From CAYQQQ01 sp964420125 (lineage in GTDB: Bacteria > Actinomycetota > Acidimicrobiia > Acidimicrobiales > Microtrichaceae), in the NCBI GenBank assembly GCA_964420125.1, contig CAYQQQ010000020.1, positions 1 through 64,000 on the forward strand: 64,000 nt of DNA. Reading direction: 5' to 3'. How positions within the stretch are numbered: the first letter of the stretch is position 1; every line of letters begins with the position of its first letter. The position numbers and the translations under genes were made by a program. A model generated the notes under the pieces. The model saw only the letters and a program-made list of their open reading frames with translations, did no database searches and was not told where the DNA came from. Shown here piece by piece: positions 58,084 through 64,000 of this stretch.

Positions 58084-59074
58084 AAGGGAGGGCGTCGAGG
58101 CGGGCGGCGATGTCGGCCAGCACCTCGCGATCGGCGTCGGGGCGCGCCGGGGAGCCGGGATGGGTGAGGTCGTGGCCGATCCAGCCCCGCAGCTTCAGGA
58201 ACATCGCCGCGTCGTGGCGGTAGGCGGGTACCGGCGCTCGGAAGGCGAACTGGCCGAGGTACTGGAGCAGGTCGTTGAGCTCCCAGAACCCCAGCTCGTC
58301 ACCGGCTGCCCAGGCGGCGTCGCGGGCGGCGAAGGCGTCCGGCGCGAACGTCGACAGGCCGAGCAGGTAGTCGGAGCCGTACGCCACCATGTCGATGGCC
58401 AGGTCGTTGCCGGTGAGCACCAGGAACTCCGGTCGCACCCGATCCCGCAGGTCGAGGCGCGCCAGCTCCGGGAGGCGCCGCAGGCTGGAGTGCTTCGCCC
58501 CGGCCAGCTGGGGGATGTCCAGCAACTCCTCGAACGTGGCGAGCTCCCAGATCCGCCCAGCGGGGTGGAACATCTCCCCCAGCTCGAAGCCCAGGAAGCG
58601 ATCGACCGTCGAGCCGAGGCGCCGGTGGACCTCCACCAGCTCCCCCTCGGCCACGCCCGCCAACCCGTGGGAGGGGAACAGGATCGGGGTGCCCCCGACC
58701 GCCGCGATCGCCTCCATCGCCGCGGCGTAGGCCGGCTCGTCGAGGGGGTCGCCCGGAGCGTCGTCGACCAGGGCGCCGGCCACGAACCGGTCGGGGCCGT
58801 CCATCCCGGCGCCATCCAACCCAGCACAGAGCCCACCGACCAGGTCCAGCGCCGTGGCACGGTCCTGGGGCGACAGCAGCGGGCCGAAGCCGGTGTCCAT
58901 GTTGACCGCCGGGACCAGACCGGCCTCGAGGGTGCGGACGACGTGCGCCTCGAAGCCCGCCCAGTCGATCCCACCGCCCTCGTCGAAGGGCAGCAGGATC
59001 GCCGAGTAGCCGCGGATGGATCGGCGGGGGCGCACCCGCTCCGACAGCGCGCGCCGCGCATCCTCGGCGTTCAC
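58073..59074 (-). CDS. Dihydrodipicolinate-synthase-family (class I aldolase) protein
   Basis: The 333-aa protein is a TIM-barrel pyruvate-aldolase-like enzyme: an ILLPFDEGGGIDWAGFEAHV start, a FELGEMF strand and the Schiff-base Lys194 in GAKHSS. The family includes DapA, N-acetylneuraminate lyase and 2-keto-3-deoxy sugar-acid aldolases. Its position as the last gene of an operon of sugar-acid-like enzymes suggests the last, a keto-deoxy-acid or related lyase. The GTG start overlaps the preceding stop (GTGA). The terminal codons come from palindromic element copy D. Confidence 0.85.
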   Translation of the reverse strand: MNAEDARRALSERVRPRRSIRGYSAILLPFDEGGGIDWAGFEAHVVRTLEAGLVPAVNMDTGFGPLLSPQDRATALDLVGGLCAGLDGAGMDGPDRFVAGALVDDAPGDPLDEPAYAAAMEAIAAVGGTPILFPSHGLAGVAEGELVEVHRRLGSTVDRFLGFELGEMFHPAGRIWELATFEELLDIPQLAGAKHSSLRRLPELARLDLRDRVRPEFLVLTGNDLAIDMVAYGSDYLLGLSTFAPDAFAARDAAWAAGDELGFWELNDLLQYLGQFAFRAPVPAYRHDAAMFLKLRGWIGHDLTHPGSPARPDADREVLADIAARLDALPSFC

Positions 59075-59868
59075 CGGCCCTCGATCCACCGGAGCAGCAC
59101 GGCGGCGTCCGCTGCCAGGTTGGCGGGGTCGTCGTCGACCACGAACTCCAGCAACGCCGGCCGGGCGCCCACCGGAGCCTCGCCGGCTGCTGCGGTCGCC
59201 GCCGCGGCCAGCCGGGCGGGCCAGCGGTCGGCCTCGTCCTCCAGAGGATGGCGCCGGCCGTCGGGTGACCAGGCGTAGACGTGCACGGGCCCGAGGCGAT
59301 CGCCCAGGGCCTCGAGGTCGGCGCGCTCGTCCTCCTCGCTGCGGGGACCCCAGTAGGGCGGCTGCCAGGCGCAGCGGAGGTTGGGCGCCCCGACGGCATC
59401 CAGGAGCGCCACCGCCGAGGCGGCGGTGGCGGTGAGGGTGCCGGCGTGGTACTCGAGGTACACGCCGAGTCCTCGGTCGGCCGCTCCGGCGGCCACGGCC
59501 TCGATCGACGCCACCGCAGCCGCCACCTGTGCTGCAGGCGCGCCGGGCTCCACGCCATACGGCGCCCACACCCGCACCGTCGGCGCGCCGAGCGCCTCGG
59601 CGGTGTCGAGCACCGGCGACGACGCGTCGCCCGCACCGGCGTCGCAGAACAGGTACGAGCCGTAGGAGCACACCCGCAGGCCGAGGTCCCTGCTCACTGC
59701 GGCCGCGGCCGCCGCCGCGGTGAGGTCGCCGGCGGGCACGTGGACGTCACCGCCCCACTCGATCACCTCGAGCCCGCACCCGGCCGCCAGCTCCGCCACC
59801 TCGCCGACCGACCGATCGCGTAAGGTCACCGAGCACAGCCCGGCGACCAACGGCACCGCACCGCTCAC
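59071..59868 (-). CDS. Sugar phosphate isomerase/epimerase (AP-endonuclease-2-like TIM barrel)
   Basis: The 265-aa protein matches the xylose-isomerase-like TIM-barrel family: LEVIEWGGDVHVP near residue 35, the strand GVYLEYHAGT, a CAWQPPYWG segment and a C-terminal LLEFVVDDD strand, supplying the Glu, His and Asp metal ligands of IolE/IolI-like isomerases. It is expected to isomerise or epimerise a sugar or inosose. Both ends are GTGA overlaps with neighbours. Confidence 0.85.
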   Translation of the reverse strand: MSGAVPLVAGLCSVTLRDRSVGEVAELAAGCGLEVIEWGGDVHVPAGDLTAAAAAAAVSRDLGLRVCSYGSYLFCDAGAGDASSPVLDTAEALGAPTVRVWAPYGVEPGAPAAQVAAAVASIEAVAAGAADRGLGVYLEYHAGTLTATAASAVALLDAVGAPNLRCAWQPPYWGPRSEEDERADLEALGDRLGPVHVYAWSPDGRRHPLEDEADRWPARLAAAATAAAGEAPVGARPALLEFVVDDDPANLAADAAVLLRWIEGR

Positions 59869-60880
59869 GCGATGCGCTCCAGGTCGGCCTCCACCACCGG
59901 GTGCAGGGGCGGCTCGCCTGCGGCGAAGCGCCGGACCTCCTCGACGGCCAGGTCGGCGAGGCGCACGGTCTCCTCACCGACCGCCCCGGCGATGTGGGGC
60001 GTGAGGATCACGTTGGGGAGGCGCCGCAGCGGCGAGCCCTCGGGTAGCGGTTCCGGTTCCGTGACGTCCAGGATCGCCTGGAGCCGCCCCGAGACGAGCT
60101 CGGCCTCCAGCGCCCGTGGATCGATCAGCGCGCCCCTGGCCGTGTTGACGATCGGCGTGCCGTCGCGCAGCAGGGCGAGCTGACGGGCCCCGATCATCCC
60201 CTTCGTCGAGGGCGTGTCGGGCGCGTGCAGGCTCACCACGTCGCACCAGGAGCACAGGTCGTCGAGCTCCATCTTCGTCGCCCCCAGACGGACCGCGTCC
60301 TCCTCGGTCAGATACGGGTCGGCGAAGGCGACCTCCAGGTCGTAGGGCACCAGGAGCTCCCGGGTGAGCCGACCCACGTGCGACGCGCCGACCAGGCCCA
60401 CCCGCTTGGCGTAGTTGCCCACGGCGCTGGGGTCGATGCCCACCTCCACCGACGGGTCGCGCTCACGGGCGGCGAACCAGCACAGCCCCTTGTTGGCCAG
60501 CACGATGGCCGCCGCCGCGAACTCGGCGACCGGCACGGCGTTGGCGGCCGCCGCGCTGGTGACCAACAGGCCCCGCTCCCACACCGCGTCGGTGACCTGC
60601 CACTTCACGGTCCCCGCGGCGTAGGCGAACATCTCCAGACGGGGCATGGCCGCCAGCGCGTCAGCGGTGAGCGTCGGGCACCCCCAGTGGCCCACGAGCA
60701 CCTCGGCTCGGGACAGCGCCTCGGCGAACCGCGGGTCGGCGAAGTCGGCGACGGCCTCGTCGCTGAGGAGCTCGCCGACCTCGCCGAGCGCGGCGACGTG
60801 CTGCGGGCGCAGCGCGTAGCCGAGCATGCCGTCCATCATGGCCAGGAGGATCTTGGGCCGGTGCGATGGACCCGTCGCGA

Positions 60881-60884
<4 letters not shown>
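59865..60884 (-). CDS. D-isomer-specific 2-hydroxyacid dehydrogenase
   Basis: The 339-aa enzyme has an NAD-binding motif (VGLVGASHVGR), catalytic Arg in NTARGAL, Glu in DVTEPEPLP and His in TPHIAGA. It oxidises a 2-hydroxy acid (or reduces the keto acid) with NAD. In this operon a sugar-derived acid is a probable substrate. It begins at GTG 60884 inside the stop of the upstream OYE-like gene. Confidence 0.9.
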
Positions 60885-62392
<1,508 letters not shown>

Positions 62393-62467
62393 GACCGCAT
62401 CCTGTCACGTTCCAGCGGGGGGTCGTCGACCGCCGTCGCCGACTGCCATCGTCGAGGCGGACGGGCG

Positions 62468-63292
62468 CTACGCCCCCTCGGCGTCGAGCAGCCGCCGGCG
62501 GAACAGGTCGAGGACCTCGTCGAGGGCCCGGCGGGTCGGCTGGCCGGGCTCGTCGATCAGGTGCTCGGTCAGCACCGAGTGCGGCGGCAGCACGGCATCC
62601 GGGTTGGCATCCGCATCGTCGAGCTCGACCGCTGTGAACGCGTCCCCGAGCTCCCTGCGCAGCATCTCGAAGCGCTCCTCCGGCACGTTGCGGTCGCCTC
62701 GGAAGCGGAGGCCCATGACCTCGAGGCCCTCGTCGTCGCAGCGCCGGCGCACCGCCGCCAGGTCCTCGGGGGAGATGTCGATGCTGCAACGGCGCGACCG
62801 GCCGAGGGGCATCGGCAGCGATGGCTGCGAGAGCACCGGCGCCAGCAGGCGGCGGTCGGTGGCCATGGCGAGGGCGAAGCCACCGGTGAAGCACATCCCC
62901 ACCGCCCCCACCCCTGGCCCGCCGCAGCGCTCGTGCTCGACGGCGGCGAGGGTCCGCAGCCAGTCGACCACGGGCGAGGTGCGACCGGTGGCGAGCACGC
63001 TGAACTCGCGGCTGATGCACGCCGGGACGGTGGCGGAGACGAACGTGCCCGCCATGGCGAGGCGTCCGTGGCCGGTGGGGTCACGGCCGGGGTCGCCGAA
63101 GAGGTGGGGCATCACCGCGGTGCAGCCGATGTCGGCCACGCGCCGGGCGAAGTCGGCCACCTTGGGGGTGATGCCGGGCAGCTCCGCCATCACGATCACC
63201 GCGGGGCCGTGCCCGCGCCGGTAGACGGTGCGGGTGGCGCCGAGCGCGTCGTGCTCCACCGCCTCGAAGTCGGTGAGCGGATCGTCGGCCAC
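62468..63292 (-). CDS. Dienelactone-hydrolase family protein
   Basis: The 274-aa alpha/beta hydrolase uses Cys134 in GMCFTGG as its nucleophile, as in carboxymethylenebutenolidase, with Asp in LRFRGDRNVP and a His near LPPHSVLTE. It should open a lactone or ester. The GTG start at 63292 lies 3 bp past the stop codon of the acyl-CoA synthetase gene, so both are probably in one transcript, which may go on into the OYE-like operon 75 bp away. Confidence 0.87.
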   Translation of the reverse strand: MADDPLTDFEAVEHDALGATRTVYRRGHGPAVIVMAELPGITPKVADFARRVADIGCTAVMPHLFGDPGRDPTGHGRLAMAGTFVSATVPACISREFSVLATGRTSPVVDWLRTLAAVEHERCGGPGVGAVGMCFTGGFALAMATDRRLLAPVLSQPSLPMPLGRSRRCSIDISPEDLAAVRRRCDDEGLEVMGLRFRGDRNVPEERFEMLRRELGDAFTAVELDDADANPDAVLPPHSVLTEHLIDEPGQPTRRALDEVLDLFRRRLLDAEGA

Positions 63293-63295
63293 GAC

Positions 63296-64000
63296 TCAGT
63301 TCACCTGCCGATCCCGGCCCTCCCAGTAGGGCGCGCGGAGCTTGTACTTCTGCAGCTTGCCGGTGGCGGTGCGGTCCAGGGCGTCGCGGACCTCCACCGA
63401 CGTGGGGCACTTGTAGTGGGCGAGGTGCTCACGGCAGTGGGCGATCAGCTCCGCCTCCTCGGCGGAGGCACCCGGCGCCAGCACCACCAGGGCCTTGACC
63501 GTCTCTCCCCACCGCTCGTCGGGCACGCCGATCACCGCCACCTCGGCCACGGCAGGATGGGAGAACAGGACGTCCTCCACCTCGATGGAGGACACGTTCT
63601 CGCCGCCGCTGATGATGACGTCCTTCTTGCGGTCGAGGATGCTCACGTAGCCGTCGTCGTCGATCGCTCCGCCGTCGCCGGTGTGGAACCAGCCGCCATC
63701 CAGCGCCTCGGCGGTGGCCTCGGGCTGGGCCCAGTAGCTCTTGAGCACCACGTTGGAGCGAGCCAGCAGCTCGCCGTCGTCGTCGACCCTGAGCCGAACG
63801 CCGAGCGCCGGCACACCGGCCCGGCCGAGGCGCGTCGCCCGCTCGCCGGGGGTCAGCTCGTCCCACTCGGCACGTGTTCGGTTCATGGTGAGCAGAGGTG
63901 CGGTCTCGGTGAGGCCGTAGATCTGGATGAGCTCCCAGCCGAGCTCGGTCTCCACTCGCTCGATGGTGCGGGTCGGTGGCGGGGCTCCGGCCACCACGAT
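63296..64000 (-). CDS. Acyl-CoA synthetase (AMP-binding), 3' part only
   Basis: The gene runs off the right edge; 234 C-terminal residues are seen. They carry the adenylation motifs IYGLTETAP, GWFHTGDGG, the DRKKDVIISGGENVSSIEVE hinge and the C-terminal TATGKLQK with the catalytic Lys. It activates a carboxylic acid to acyl-CoA through an acyl-AMP. The start codon and the N-terminal domain are beyond the window. Confidence 0.92.
   Translation of the reverse strand: MVVAGAPPPTRTIERVETELGWELIQIYGLTETAPLLTMNRTRAEWDELTPGERATRLGRAGVPALGVRLRVDDDGELLARSNVVLKSYWAQPEATAEALDGGWFHTGDGGAIDDDGYVSILDRKKDVIISGGENVSSIEVEDVLFSHPAVAEVAVIGVPDERWGETVKALVVLAPGASAEEAELIAHCREHLAHYKCPTSVEVRDALDRTATGKLQKYKLRAPYWEGRDRQVN

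Overview
This window is very GC-rich (roughly 70% or more by eye) and densely coded on both strands, with many GTG starts, 4-bp GTGA gene overlaps and several apparently leaderless starts. The gene families are those of a free-living, aerobic actinomycete: an MmpL exporter under a WHG-type TetR regulator, a DesA3/Rv3230c-like acyl desaturase and reductase pair, a mycothiol-type DinB-like protein, several lipase/esterase and SDR genes, a two-subunit biotin acyl-CoA carboxylase, a lone LigD polymerase and an Ada-AlkA fusion. A member of class Acidimicrobiia is my best guess from this composition, but no marker gene proves it. There is no rRNA, no recognisable tRNA, no CRISPR array, no transposase and no phage gene. 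The sequence is a draft: 100 N bases (8869-8968) split a repeat-rich gene.

Layout. 0.2-15.4 kb: amidohydrolase, HSL-type esterase, small Cys/His membrane protein, two class-C beta-lactamase-like serine hydrolases, LigD polymerase, a DUF6351-like secreted esterase, the gap-split membrane protein, a DinB-like protein, and a GH127 beta-L-arabinofuranosidase with a small upstream gene and a divergent LysR regulator. 15.5-24.4 kb: an alpha/beta hydrolase behind CRP-like and KstR-like sites, an SDR, an ABC1/UbiB kinase, a MOSC protein, a PLDc_N-SHOCT protein and the carboxylase pair. 24.5-38.9 kb: MmpL and TetR, an SDR and lipase-like pair, a flavin amine oxidase, an SRPBCC protein, another hydrolase, desaturase and reductase with a divergent MerR, a P3A proton ATPase and a small winged-helix regulator. 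38.9-51.1 kb: TylF-type methyltransferase, divergent ogt and ada-alkA, an AAA ATPase, a nucleotide-sugar reductase-like gene, patatin, a GGDEF/EAL enzyme, an unknown gene under a DtxR-like operator, YceI, and a PHB-depolymerase-like lipoprotein.

51.1-62.4 kb looks like one carbohydrate locus. A left-handed-helix acyltransferase fused to an alpha/alpha toroid is divergent from GH5, a PmoA/DUF6807 protein and a DUF2264-like/glycosyltransferase fusion. These face a four-gene operon (OYE-like reductase, 2-hydroxyacid dehydrogenase, TIM-barrel isomerase, DHDPS-like aldolase) in which every junction is a GTGA overlap. The right edge holds a dienelactone-hydrolase-like gene and the 3' part of an acyl-CoA synthetase gene.

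The most unusual structure is a family of near-perfect palindromes with shared ends (GTTCTGTT...AACAGAAC). It occurs four times: in two convergent intergenic gaps, in one divergent promoter region, and in frame inside the desaturase gene. Two copies with the same core flank the GH5/DUF6807/fusion block. Other structures not explained by coding are a 14-bp tandem operator-like array before mmpL, a 54-bp hairpin repeat between the carboxylase subunits, a 19-bp minisatellite beside ogt, and a hairpin whose two arms hold the stop codons of two convergent genes.
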